A stretch of DNA of 64,000 nucleotides. It comes from Achromobacter dolens (lineage in GTDB: Bacteria > Pseudomonadota > Gammaproteobacteria > Burkholderiales > Burkholderiaceae_B). The notes below the pieces were generated by a model. The model made no database searches. It was not told the origin of the DNA and saw only the letters and a program-made list of their open reading frames with translations. The translations under genes and the position numbers were made by a program. How positions within the stretch are numbered: position 1 is the stretch's first letter; the number at the start of each line of letters is the position of its first letter. The DNA lies in NCBI RefSeq assembly GCF_902859745.1, contig NZ_CADIJW010000015.1, positions 52,940 to 116,939 on the forward strand, written 5' to 3'. Shown in pieces: positions 17,288-25,818 of the stretch.

Positions 17288-18154
17288 CTAGAGCGCGGCG
17301 ATGCGGGCATCATAACCCGCGCGCAATTGCGCAAAAACGGGGCCAGGCTTGCCCGAACCCACCGGCCGGCCGTCCAGCGACACGATAGCCAGCACTTCCT
17401 TGGTGGCCGAAGACAGCATCAGTTCATCGGCCTGGGCGACCTCGTCCTGGGTGATGCGGCGCGCCTCGAACGGGATACCGGCTTCGGCGGCCAGCTCGCC
17501 CATCAGGCCGTAGCGGATGCCTTCCAGGATCAGGTTGTTCTTGGGCGGGGCCAACAGCTTGCCGCCGGAGACCACCCAGATGTTGGTGGACGATCCCTCC
17601 GTGAGGAAACCGTCGCGGAACTGCAGCACCTCGTCGACGTGGGCATCGACCGCCTGCTGCTTGGCCAGCACGTTGCCCAGCAGCGACACCGACTTGATCT
17701 CGCAGTGCAGCCAGCGCTCGTCGGGGATGGTGATGGCGGACAGCCCCTGCGCGCGGGCCGCGGCCGACGGCGGCGCCCAGGCCGAGACCATGCCGAACAC
17801 CGTCGGCTTGACCGGCTCGGCCGGGAACTGGTGGTCGCGCTTGGCCACGCCGCGCGTGACCTGCAGGTAGACGATGCAGGTCTCCAGGTTCGAGCGCGCC
17901 AGCAACTGCTCGATCAGGTCGATCCAGCCCGCGCGGTCGAACGGCTGGGCGATGCGCAGGGCCGCCAGGCTGCGGTCCAGGCGGTCCAGGTGCTCGGCCA
18001 TGCGGAACGCATTGCCGCGGTAGACGGGCACCACTTCGTAGATGCCGTCGCCGAAAATGAAGCCGCGATCGAGCACGGAGACCTTGGCCTCGTCGATACG
18101 CACAAACTCGCCATTGAGAAACACCTGGCTTTCGCCCGGCACGCCCGGAATCAT
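17288..18154 (-). CDS. D-amino-acid aminotransferase (class IV PLP enzyme)
   Basis: A 288-residue fold-type IV aminotransferase. VSVLDRGFIFGDGIYEVVPVYRG is the class IV N-terminal signature, K is present in CEIKSVSLLGNVLAKQQA (catalytic lysine region), and LTEGSSTNIWVV binds the cofactor phosphate. The ATG at 18154 is preceded by CAGGAG. Position next to a D-Ala-D-Ala carboxypeptidase gene suggests recycling of D-alanine, which is why I prefer D-amino-acid over branched-chain specificity. Confidence 0.88.
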   Translation of the reverse strand: MIPGVPGESQVFLNGEFVRIDEAKVSVLDRGFIFGDGIYEVVPVYRGNAFRMAEHLDRLDRSLAALRIAQPFDRAGWIDLIEQLLARSNLETCIVYLQVTRGVAKRDHQFPAEPVKPTVFGMVSAWAPPSAAARAQGLSAITIPDERWLHCEIKSVSLLGNVLAKQQAVDAHVDEVLQFRDGFLTEGSSTNIWVVSGGKLLAPPKNNLILEGIRYGLMGELAAEAGIPFEARRITQDEVAQADELMLSSATKEVLAIVSLDGRPVGSGKPGPVFAQLRAGYDARIAAL

Positions 18155-18251
18155 GAGCCGCTCCTGAGAATCAAATGGATAGGGACGGGCCACCCGGCCC
18201 GCCCCTTCTAGGTAAAGCTTACACCCGCGACCGCGCCCGCGGCGCGTCCGC

Positions 18252-19514
18252 TTACTGGAACCAGCGCTTGACGGTGTCGACCATGCGACCGAAGAAGCCT
18301 GCGCGTTCGACGGCGTCCTGCACCACCAGCGGCTCGGTGCGCAGCACCTTGCCGTCCAGCGTGAACTGCAGCGTGCCGACCTGCTGGCCCTTGGTCAGCG
18401 GCGCGATCAGGGGATCGGTGCGCTGCGCCACGGGCTTGAGGTCGCCGGCCTTGCCGCGCGGGACCGCGATCGAGACCGGGTTGGGCGGGCCGAGCTTGAC
18501 GTTCTCGGCCGTGCCTTCCCAGACGCGGGCGTCAATGCCGGGCTGGCTCTTGTCGAACAGCTTGACCGTGTCGAAGTTCTGGAAGCTCCAGTTCAGCAGC
18601 TTCAGGCTTTCCTCGGCGCGCGTGGCTTCGCTGTCGGTGCCCACCACCACCACCAGGATGCGGCGGTCGCCGCGCACCGCGGTCGACACCAGGCAGTAGC
18701 CGGCCGAATCGGTGTGGCCGGTCTTCATGCCGTCGACCGACGGGTCGGCCCACAGCAGGCGGTTGCGGTTGGGCTGGGTGATCTTGTTGTAGGTGAAGCT
18801 CTTTTGCTTGTAGTAGTGGAAGAACTGCGGATGATCGGTGATCAGGTGCGCCGACAACGTGGCCAGGTCGCGCGTGGACGTCATGTGCTGCGGATCGGGC
18901 AGCCCGGTGGCGTTCATGAAGTGGGTGTTGCGCATGCCCAGGCGCTCGGCCTCCTGGTTCATGAGCGTGGCGAACGCGGCTTCGCTGCCGCCGACCGCTT
19001 CGGCCAGCGCCACCGAGGCGTCGTTGCCGGACTGCACGATCATGCCCTGGTTCAGCTCATCGACAGTGACCGGCTTGCGCGGCTCGATGAACATGCGCGA
19101 ACCGCCGGTGCGCCAGGCGTGCTCGGACACGGGCACGGTCTGCTCCAGCGTCAGGCGCTTTTCCTCGAGCGCATTGAACACGACGTAGGCCGTCATGATC
19201 TTGGTGAGCGAGGCCGGCTCGACCTTCATGTCGGGGTTCGACGCCGCCAGGGTCTGGCCGCTGTTCACGTCGATCACGATCCAGGCCTTGGCCGCGATGG
19301 TGGGCGCGGGCACCGCCGACACGTCGCCCACCGGCACCACGCCCGTCGCCGTCGGCGCGGGGGCCGTGGCGCCCGCGGCCGCCGGCGTCGCGGCGGGCGC
19401 CTGCTGGGCCCACGCCGGCAGCGACGTCGCGAGCATCGCCGACAACACCGCGCCGGCCAGGGCACGACGCGCAAAGACAACGGGGGAAGGGGTGGAGTGA
19501 GACAAATTCTTCAT
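18252..19514 (-). CDS. dacA: D-alanyl-D-alanine carboxypeptidase (PBP5/6 family)
   Basis: A 420-residue penicillin-binding protein that trims the terminal D-Ala of peptidoglycan stem peptides. A signal peptide (about 1-37, ends AWAQQ) is followed by an Ala/Pro linker (38-70). The active-site triad motifs are S102-L-T-K105, S162-G-N164 and K264-T-G266. A C-terminal amphipathic end (FGRMVDTVKRWFQ) should anchor it to the inner membrane, as in PBP5. The start at 19514 is chosen because the upstream extension has no signal character. Confidence 0.94.
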   Translation of the reverse strand: MKNLSHSTPSPVVFARRALAGAVLSAMLATSLPAWAQQAPAATPAAAGATAPAPTATGVVPVGDVSAVPAPTIAAKAWIVIDVNSGQTLAASNPDMKVEPASLTKIMTAYVVFNALEEKRLTLEQTVPVSEHAWRTGGSRMFIEPRKPVTVDELNQGMIVQSGNDASVALAEAVGGSEAAFATLMNQEAERLGMRNTHFMNATGLPDPQHMTSTRDLATLSAHLITDHPQFFHYYKQKSFTYNKITQPNRNRLLWADPSVDGMKTGHTDSAGYCLVSTAVRGDRRILVVVVGTDSEATRAEESLKLLNWSFQNFDTVKLFDKSQPGIDARVWEGTAENVKLGPPNPVSIAVPRGKAGDLKPVAQRTDPLIAPLTKGQQVGTLQFTLDGKVLRTEPLVVQDAVERAGFFGRMVDTVKRWFQ

Positions 19515-19567
19515 CGGCAACGTGGGTCCAGGAAAGACGCCCGCCGGCGCGGGGCAAGTGGCTGACA

Positions 19568-19573
19568 ATTATA
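19568..19573 (-). promoter_or_regulatory. Candidate -10 element of the dacA promoter
   Basis: A perfect TATAAT on the minus strand lies 54 bp before the dacA ATG in otherwise GC-rich sequence. No convincing -35 hexamer was found 16-18 bp upstream, so the call rests on the -10 alone. Confidence 0.4.
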
Positions 19574-19642
19574 GGCAGTCGATGAGACCCGTCCGGCCCG
19601 GGATGGGTTCCTTGGCCATTTAAAACATGCAACTTGATGCAA

Positions 19643-19663
19643 CGCGCCGCCTTGCGCGGCGCG
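19643..19663 (-). terminator. GC-rich hairpin after the alpha/beta hydrolase gene
   Basis: A perfect 8-bp stem CGCGCCGC / GCGGCGCG around CTTGC lies 5 bp beyond the hydrolase stop. There is no immediate U-run, so it may be only a weak terminator or an RNA 3'-end stabiliser. Confidence 0.4.
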
Positions 19664-19667
19664 CCGT

Positions 19668-20321
19668 TCAATCGAGTTTGACCTTCAAGTGGGCCTGCAC
19701 GAGTTGGCGCAACACGAGCAGCTTGCCGTGGAAAAAGTGCGAGGCGCCAGGAATCACCACCACGGGGATCGAACGCGGGCGGGCCCAGTCCATGGCTTCC
19801 GACAGGGGCACGACCTCGTCCTCTTCGCCATGCACCATCAGCGTGTCGCCAGGCACCTGGACCTCGTGCGACTGGAAGCGGTTGACGGCGGGGCCCATCA
19901 GCATCAGCGCGCTCGGCAGCACGGCATCGCCCTGCTCGACCAGCGCGGCGTAGGTCTGCGCGGCCACGGCCGTGCCGAACGAAAAGCCGGCCAGCACCCA
20001 GGGCGCCTGCGCCAGCTCCGGGTGCAGCTCGCGCATCTGCGCCACGACGGCCAGCATGTCCTGCGTTTCGCCAACGGACTTGTCGAACGCGCCTTCCGAC
20101 AGGCCGACGCCGCGGAAATTGGGCCGCACCGCCACCAGGCCGTGCTGGACGCAGGCGCGCGACAGCGTGGTCACCACCTTGTTCTCGCGCGCCCCGCCCT
20201 GCAGCGGATGCGGATGCAGCACCAGGGCCCAGCCCCGCGGCGGGCCGTCGGGCCAGTCCACCGCGCAGTCGATGCGGCCGGCGGCGCCGGCGAAGGCGTG
20301 GGTTTGAGTGCTTGCGGGCAT
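19668..20321 (-). CDS. Alpha/beta hydrolase
   Basis: A 217-residue alpha/beta hydrolase of the small bacterial dienelactone-hydrolase-like group (often seen as CC/Se motif hydrolases). HPHPLQGGARENKVV lies at the oxyanion region, NFRGVGLSEG follows, then the nucleophile elbow GFSFGT, an acid in VHGEEDEVVPL and the histidine in PGASHFFHGKL. No signal peptide is seen, so it is cytoplasmic. The substrate is unknown. It stands 34 bp downstream of the Mla-like transport operon and may be cotranscribed with it. Confidence 0.85.
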   Translation of the reverse strand: MPASTQTHAFAGAAGRIDCAVDWPDGPPRGWALVLHPHPLQGGARENKVVTTLSRACVQHGLVAVRPNFRGVGLSEGAFDKSVGETQDMLAVVAQMRELHPELAQAPWVLAGFSFGTAVAAQTYAALVEQGDAVLPSALMLMGPAVNRFQSHEVQVPGDTLMVHGEEDEVVPLSEAMDWARPRSIPVVVIPGASHFFHGKLLVLRQLVQAHLKVKLD

Positions 20322-20355
20322 AGGAGAAACTCGTGCTGCGTGGAAAAGAAGGATG

Positions 20356-20955
20356 TTAACCGGCGGGTCGGGCTGCGGCCTTCGGTTGCGCGGCCAGCCA
20401 TTGCGCCAGTTGATCGGCGGCGTCGTCGGTGGCCTGGCGCAAGGCGGCCACGCCGCCCGCGGCATCCTGCGTGGGCGCGGGCGCCTGCGTCGTGATACGC
20501 AACTGGCCGACCACGGCGCGGCCGTTCAACAGCACCGCCTGCAGCAGCAGACGGCCCTCGCTGGCCGATCCATCGGGCGTGAAGACCTGTTCGAACTGCG
20601 ACAGATAGACCTGTACCTGCGGCGTCTGGCCGTTGGCGCGCTCGGCCAGCACCGGTCCCTGGCGCGACAGGCGCTCGATCAGGCGCTGGCGCACCAGGTC
20701 CGACGGCGACGACGCCCAGCGATAGGTGGCGTAGGCCTGCGGCGCGGCGCTGTCGCCGACTCGCCAGATCACGCCGGTGCTGGACAGCGCCGGCACGGCC
20801 GAGAACACCAACGCGATGGGATCGCGCGCCGGCAGTTGGGGCGCCGGGCGGGCGTCCAGGCCCAGATCGAATAGGGCTGGCGGCGCGCCGACGCGGCCCA
20901 CGCCGCAACCGGCCAGCGCCAGGGTCAGGATCAGAATCGCGCTACGCATCTTCAT
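20356..20955 (-). CDS. ABC-type transport auxiliary lipoprotein (PqiC/YmbA-like)
   Basis: A 199-residue lipoprotein with lipobox LALAGC (lipidated Cys17) and the ABC-transport auxiliary domain (PF03886-like), containing VFSAVPALSSTGVIWRVG and YRWASSPSDLVRQRLIERL. Its ATG overlaps the MCE gene stop (20952-20955, ATGA). Such lipoproteins accompany MCE transporters and probably link the periplasmic MCE assembly to the outer membrane for lipid transfer. Confidence 0.87.
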   Translation of the reverse strand: MKMRSAILILTLALAGCGVGRVGAPPALFDLGLDARPAPQLPARDPIALVFSAVPALSSTGVIWRVGDSAAPQAYATYRWASSPSDLVRQRLIERLSRQGPVLAERANGQTPQVQVYLSQFEQVFTPDGSASEGRLLLQAVLLNGRAVVGQLRITTQAPAPTQDAAGGVAALRQATDDAADQLAQWLAAQPKAAARPAG

Positions 20956-21908
20956 TTCGGCTGTCTCCCAAAACCGGCGAAGCCGGCCTCGCCCGGCCCG
21001 GGCGCCGCCGGCGCCGGTCCGAACAATAACGATTGCGGCGTGTTGTCCACGCGGCGCAAGGTGAAGGTGGCGCCGCGCGCGGCCTCGGTGACACTGGCCG
21101 CCATGCCGGTGATGGCCGGCAGCGTCTCGTTGTCCAGGCGCGAGGCGGCATAAGCGATGTCGCTGAGACTGCGCGTCGCCATGGCCAGCGCGCCGTCGGG
21201 CGCGTTCAGGCGCGCCAGCGACTGCCGCGCCTGTTGCGCCAGGTCCGCCACTTCGCGCGCGGCGCGGTCGGCCTGGCGCGAGGTGCTGCCCAGCGAATCG
21301 ACCAGCGGGCCCAGCTTGGCCAGGGCCGGCGCGAGGTCGCGGCTGGCCTCTTTCAGCGACTGGGTGATGTCGGTGGCGTTCTGCAGACTGGCCGTCAGCG
21401 CCTGCACATTCTGTTCGCTCAACAGGCGGCGCAGTTGTTCGGTGGCGTCTTCGACATTGGAAATGAGCCGTCCGCCGCGCTGCTCGATGCGATCCAGGAA
21501 GCCCGGGCGCAGTGGAATCGCCGCCGGGTTGGCTTCGGTCGACGCCAGGCGCTTGAACGAGCTGCCGTCGTCGCGCAGCTCGACGTTGGCCATGCCGGTC
21601 ACGCCCTGCACGCCCAGTTCGGCCCAGGTCGATTCGGTGATCGGCGTGTTCGGCGCCACGCCGATGCGGATGCGCACCTGGCCGGGCTTGTCGGGGTTGA
21701 GCGCGAGCGACTGCACCTTGCCCACCGGCACCCCTTGATAGCGCACGGTCGACTGCGGATTGAGCCCGCTGACGGCCGTGGCAGAGATGATTTCATAGGT
21801 TTGCAGTTTGGTCCGGTCGCGGCCGATCCAGACGGCCACCAGCGCAGCGGCGGCCAGCAGGACCAGCGTGAAGATGCCGGCCATGAGCGCGTGACTACGG
21901 TTTTCCAT
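20952..21908 (-). CDS. MlaD-like MCE-domain protein
   Basis: A 318-residue inner-membrane-anchored protein. One N-terminal transmembrane helix lies at about 9-29, followed by a single MCE domain at about 38-115 (SATAVSGLNPQSTVRYQGVPVGKV). A long predicted helical tail (about 150-290) suggests a periplasmic tunnel or bridge. It provides the substrate-binding element of a lipid ABC transporter. It overlaps the ATPase gene end by 14 bp and the lipoprotein gene start by 4 bp. Confidence 0.92.
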   Translation of the reverse strand: MENRSHALMAGIFTLVLLAAAALVAVWIGRDRTKLQTYEIISATAVSGLNPQSTVRYQGVPVGKVQSLALNPDKPGQVRIRIGVAPNTPITESTWAELGVQGVTGMANVELRDDGSSFKRLASTEANPAAIPLRPGFLDRIEQRGGRLISNVEDATEQLRRLLSEQNVQALTASLQNATDITQSLKEASRDLAPALAKLGPLVDSLGSTSRQADRAAREVADLAQQARQSLARLNAPDGALAMATRSLSDIAYAASRLDNETLPAITGMAASVTEAARGATFTLRRVDNTPQSLLFGPAPAAPGPGEAGFAGFGRQPK

Positions 21909-22734
21909 GATGCGTTCCCTTCGGCGCCATGTCCCCGAGCGCGCGCAAGCCACGCTCGCCCAGGAAGAATGTGTGTATGAACGGGTGGTCGACCTTCAGC
22001 ACTTCCGGCACCGTGTCGCATACGATCACCCGCTTGTCCGCCAGCACGGCGACACGGGTGGCCAGCGCGAGCAGCGTGTCCAGGTCGTGCGTCACCATGA
22101 CGACGGTAAAGCCCAACTGCCGGTGCAGGCTGCGCACCAGGTCCACGAATTCGTCCGAACGCAGCGGATCCAGGCCCGCCGTGGGTTCGTCCAGGAACAC
22201 CAGTTCCGGGTCCAGCGACAGCGCGCGCGCCAGGGCCACGCGCTTGACCATGCCGCCGGACAGGTCGGACGGCCGCTTGCCGGCATCCTGCGCCGACAGG
22301 CCGACCATCGCCAGGCGGCACATCACCACATCGTGCACCAGGTCCTCCGGCACCGTGCGCAGCTCGCGCAGCGGCAGCGCGACATTGTCGAACACCGACA
22401 GCGCCGAGAACAGCGCGCCTGCCTGGAACAGCATGCCCCACCGGTACGACAGGCGCCGGCGCTCGCTCGGCGTCAGCTCCGACAGGGTATTGCCCAGCAC
22501 CTGGATGGTGCCGGCCGCCGGCCGGTCAAGCCCGATGATCTGCCGCAGCAGCACGGTCTTTCCCGTTCCCGACCCGCCCACCAGCACCAGGATCTCGCCG
22601 GGGAAGACGGTGAGGTCCAGATTGTCGTGCACCACATGGTCGCCGAAAGCGGTGCGCAACCCGCGCACGGTAATGACCGGGGCGACCGTGACGTGCTCTT
22701 CGGTGAACAGGCGTTGTTGCTCGGCGCCGGCCAT
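21895..22734 (-). CDS. MlaF-like lipid ABC transporter ATP-binding protein
   Basis: A 279-residue ATPase with Walker A VGGSGTGKTVLL, signature DLSGGMVKRVALARAL, Walker B LVFLDEPTAGLDP and an H-loop (VTHDLDTL). The SGGMxKR form of the signature and the FQAGALFSALSVFDNVALPLRE stretch are typical of the MlaF/Ttg2A group. Start and stop both overlap neighbours. It powers the MlaE-like permease. Confidence 0.93.
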   Translation of the reverse strand: MAGAEQQRLFTEEHVTVAPVITVRGLRTAFGDHVVHDNLDLTVFPGEILVLVGGSGTGKTVLLRQIIGLDRPAAGTIQVLGNTLSELTPSERRRLSYRWGMLFQAGALFSALSVFDNVALPLRELRTVPEDLVHDVVMCRLAMVGLSAQDAGKRPSDLSGGMVKRVALARALSLDPELVFLDEPTAGLDPLRSDEFVDLVRSLHRQLGFTVVMVTHDLDTLLALATRVAVLADKRVIVCDTVPEVLKVDHPFIHTFFLGERGLRALGDMAPKGTHHGKP

Positions 22735-23867
22735 CAGATGCCCACCGAACTGAAAATGACCGCGTACAGCGCATCCAGCAGGATCACCCCGGTGATCGAG
22801 GTGACCACCGAGGTGGTGGTGCCGCGCCCCAGGCTTTCCGTATTGGGCTGAATGCGCAGGCCGAAATGGCAGGCGATCAGCGCGATCAGGATGCCGAAGG
22901 TCACGCCCTTCAGGATGCCGATCCAGTAATTGGTCAGGGAAATGGCATCGGGCAGCGACTGCAGGAACCATTGCGCCGAGACCCCCAACTGCACCTGCGC
23001 CGCCAGCATCCCGCCCAGGATCGCCATGGCGTCGGTCCACAGCACCAGCAGCGGCATGGTGATGGCCAGCGCCACCACCCGCGGCAGGATCAGCCGCTGG
23101 CCGTGCGAAATGCCCATCACCAGCATCGCGTCCAGCTCCTGCGTGACCCGCATGACCCCGATCTGCGCGGTGATGGCCGAACCGGAACGGCCCGCCACCA
23201 GGATGGCCGCCAGCACCGGCCCCAGCTCGCGCACGATCGACACGCCCAGCAGCCGCACGATGAAGCGGTCGGCGCCGATCATCTGCAATTGCTGGGCCGA
23301 CAGGTATGACAGCACCACGCCGATCAGAAAGCCCACCAGCGCGGTGATCCCCAGCGCCTGCGCCCCCGTGCGGTAGACCTGGGCCGAGATCTCGCGCCAT
23401 GGGCCGCGCGACGGGCGCCGCAGCATGCCGAACAGGTCCAGGATGAGCTGCCCCAGCATGATCAGCAGCGCGCGGCCGTTCTCGGCCGCCTGCAGCACGG
23501 CATCGCCCACGGCGCGCAGCCAGCCCCACGAGGGCTCCGGACGCGGCGGCGCCTGCTTGCCGCCCTTGTTCGTCGCCAGGGCGGTGAACACATCCTGCTG
23601 GCCAGCCGACCAGCGCACCCGCTCGGGCAGCTTTTCGCCCCAGGCCTGCCAGATCAGCAGCGCGCCAATGGTGTCGAGCCGGCTGATGCCATGCAGGTCC
23701 CAGCGCGCACCCGCGTCGGCTGCATTGGCCATGGCGGCGCGGCGGCGTTCAACCTCGCCAGGCTCGGCCAGCGCCAGCACGCTCCAGTCGCCGCCGACGT
23801 GGCACACACCCGCTTCCTGGCGGAAGGGCGCGGCGGCGGCGGACGCGGACGGGGCGGAATGCGGCAT
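22734..23867 (-). CDS. MlaE-like permease with an N-terminal STAS-like domain
   Basis: A 377-residue protein. Residues about 15-95 form a STAS/MlaB-like domain (WSVLALAEPGEVERRR... WDLHGISRLDTIGALLIWQAW). The rest is the MlaE permease with about five membrane segments and the conserved ELGPVLAAILVAGRSGSAITAQIG motif. In E. coli MlaB is a separate STAS protein that binds MlaF; here that function appears fused to the permease. It is first in a four-gene operon. Confidence 0.9.
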   Translation of the reverse strand: MPHSAPSASAAAAPFRQEAGVCHVGGDWSVLALAEPGEVERRRAAMANAADAGARWDLHGISRLDTIGALLIWQAWGEKLPERVRWSAGQQDVFTALATNKGGKQAPPRPEPSWGWLRAVGDAVLQAAENGRALLIMLGQLILDLFGMLRRPSRGPWREISAQVYRTGAQALGITALVGFLIGVVLSYLSAQQLQMIGADRFIVRLLGVSIVRELGPVLAAILVAGRSGSAITAQIGVMRVTQELDAMLVMGISHGQRLILPRVVALAITMPLLVLWTDAMAILGGMLAAQVQLGVSAQWFLQSLPDAISLTNYWIGILKGVTFGILIALIACHFGLRIQPNTESLGRGTTTSVVTSITGVILLDALYAVIFSSVGI

Positions 23868-23962
23868 GAACGCTGGATCGCAATGCAAAATGTATCGCTC
23901 ATCATATACGCTGCGGACGGCAGGGCGCGAACCGGGCCCGCGCGTGCCCTACAATCGGCGCC

Positions 23963-24817
23963 ATGTCCGCTCAAGTCCGCCCCACCGACCTGCCCGCGCC
24001 CGACGATCTGGCCCGGCTGCTGGGTTCACGCCTGCCCGCTTTCCAAGATGTCGCCTGGACCGCCAGCACCGGCTCCACCAACGCCGACCTGCTGGCGCGC
24101 GCCCGCACCGGCAGTGGCGCTGGCAAGCCCTGGCTGCTGGGCACCCATCTGCAGGAAACAGGCCGCGGCCGCGCCGGCCGCCCCTGGCAGAACCGCGTGG
24201 GCGCAGCGCTGATGTTCTCGTGCGCCTTCGACGTGCACCTGCCGGCCGCGCAATTGCCGGCGCTATCGCCACTGGCCGGCCTGGCCGCGTGCGAGGCGCT
24301 GCGCGCCGTGGCAGGCCCTGCCGCCGAGGGCCTCTGCATGAAATGGCCCAACGACGTGCAATGGCACGACGCCAAACTGGCCGGGGTGCTGGTCGAGACC
24401 ACCCGCAATCCGGGCGGACGCGAGACCGGCTACACCGTCGTCATCGGCATGGGTGTCAACCTGGTCGACGCCGGCGCGCTGTCGCAGGCGCTGGGCCGGC
24501 AGGTCGCCGACTGGACCTGTGTCACCGAGCACACGCCAGGCCATGCCGCCACCGCCGCGGACCTGGTCTGTGCGGCGGCGGCCGCCTGGCACGAGGCCGT
24601 GCGGACGCTGGAACGCGAAGGTTTCGCCGCCTTTTCCCAGCGCTTCGACCAGGTCGACGCGCTGGGCGGCCGTCCGGTCAACGTGCTGGACAAGGGCGAG
24701 GTGGTCCTCAGCGGCACCGCTTGCGGCGTCGACGGCCAGGGCCGCCTGCTGGTGCAAACGCCCCAGGGCGCCATGCCGATCTCGGTCGGTGAAATCTCGA
24801 TTCGACGCCAAGCATGA
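23963..24817 (+). CDS. birA: Biotin-[acetyl-CoA-carboxylase] ligase, non-regulatory type
   Basis: A 284-residue biotin protein ligase. [12 protein letters not shown] carries the biotinyl-AMP-binding GRGRxGR motif, followed by [20 protein letters not shown] with the catalytic lysine region, and a C-terminal SH3-like domain. No N-terminal winged helix is present, so unlike E. coli BirA it should not act as a repressor. It overlaps baf by 4 bp (ATGA), the usual Bordetella arrangement. Confidence 0.95.
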   Translation: MSAQVRPTDLPAPDDLARLLGSRLPAFQDVAWTASTGSTNADLLARARTGSGAGKPWLLGTHLQETGRGRAGRPWQNRVGAALMFSCAFDVHLPAAQLPALSPLAGLAACEALRAVAGPAAEGLCMKWPNDVQWHDAKLAGVLVETTRNPGGRETGYTVVIGMGVNLVDAGALSQALGRQVADWTCVTEHTPGHAATAADLVCAAAAAWHEAVRTLEREGFAAFSQRFDQVDALGGRPVNVLDKGEVVLSGTACGVDGQGRLLVQTPQGAMPISVGEISIRRQA

Positions 24818-25620
24818 TCATCCTCATCGACTCCGGCAACAGCCGTCTCAAAGTCGGCTGGCTGGACCCCAGCAGCCCGGACATGCCGCGCGAGCCGGCC
24901 GCCGTCGCCTTCGATGGCCTGGACCTGGACGCCCTGGACCGCTGGCTCGCCGCCCTGCCGCAACGGCCGTCGCGTGCGCTGGGCGTGAACGTGGCCGGCG
25001 CCGAGCGCGGCGCCGCCATCGCGGCCATCCTGCAGCGCCATGGCTGCGCGGTGACCTGGGCCTCCTCGCAGGCCACCACCCTGGGGCTGGTCAACCGCTA
25101 CAAGACGCCCTCGCAACTGGGCGCGGACCGCTGGGCCTCGCTGCTGGGCGTGCTGTCGCGCCTGCCCGGCGCCCATCCGCCCTTCCTGCTGGCCAGCTTC
25201 GGCACCGCCACCACCATCGATACCGTGGGGCCGGACAACGTCTTCGCTGGCGGCCTGATCCTGCCCGGCCCGGCCATGATGCGCAACGCGCTGGCGCACG
25301 GCACCGCCAACCTGCCGATCGCGGAAGGCCAGGTAGTGCCCTACCCCACCGACACGCATGAAGCCATCGCCTCCGGCATCGCCGCGGCGCAGGCCGGCGC
25401 GGTGGTGCGCCAGTGGCTCGCCGGCCGCCAGCGCTACGGGCAGACACCGCAGATCTTCGCCGCCGGCGGCGGCTGGCCCGAGGTGCACTCGGAAATCGAA
25501 CGCCTGCTGGCCGATGCCGGCGGCGCGTTCGGCGCCGCGCCGGTGCCGATCTACCTGAACCACCCCGTTCTGGACGGACTGGCCGCCATCGCGCGCGCCA
25601 ATCCGGCAGCGAACGCCTGA
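24814..25620 (+). CDS. coaX: Type III pantothenate kinase (Bvg accessory factor, Baf)
   Basis: A 268-residue kinase for the first step of coenzyme A synthesis. [11 protein letters not shown] (6-16) is the phosphate-binding motif. [17 protein letters not shown] and [11 protein letters not shown] are ASKHA-superfamily elements. In Bordetella this protein is called Baf because it was first found to raise Bvg-dependent ptx expression. Overlap with birA indicates coexpression. Birth of pantothenate kinase activity is by family; the regulatory link is established knowledge from Bordetella, not visible here. Confidence 0.95.
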   Translation: MIILIDSGNSRLKVGWLDPSSPDMPREPAAVAFDGLDLDALDRWLAALPQRPSRALGVNVAGAERGAAIAAILQRHGCAVTWASSQATTLGLVNRYKTPSQLGADRWASLLGVLSRLPGAHPPFLLASFGTATTIDTVGPDNVFAGGLILPGPAMMRNALAHGTANLPIAEGQVVPYPTDTHEAIASGIAAAQAGAVVRQWLAGRQRYGQTPQIFAAGGGWPEVHSEIERLLADAGGAFGAAPVPIYLNHPVLDGLAAIARANPAANA

Positions 25621-25632
25621 CGAGGCCGCGGC

Positions 25633-25797
25633 ATGCGAGTGCTCTTCATCCTGATCCTGTTGGCCAACCTGGGCGTCTACGCGCTCGGCCAGGGCTGGCT
25701 GGGCGTACGCCCGGAAGACGAGGGGCGCGATCCGCGCCGCTTCAGCCAGGAACTGAATCCGGGCGCGGTCACGCTGGAGCCGCGCAAGCCCGCCTGA
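25633..25797 (+). CDS. Small membrane-anchored protein downstream of coaX
   Basis: A 54-residue reading frame starting 12 bp after coaX. It has a hydrophobic N-terminal helix (MRVLFILILLANLGVYALG), then a short charged tail with GWLGVRPEDEGRD and QELNPGAVTLEP. In many betaproteobacteria a longer protein with a similar first helix and a SPOR domain follows birA-coaX; this looks like the stub of that protein ending before the SPOR domain. The tail motif resembles that family's juxtamembrane part. Function is unknown. Confidence 0.6.
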   Translation: MRVLFILILLANLGVYALGQGWLGVRPEDEGRDPRRFSQELNPGAVTLEPRKPA

Positions 25798-25818
25798 CGG
25801 CCTGAAAGACCGTCCCGC

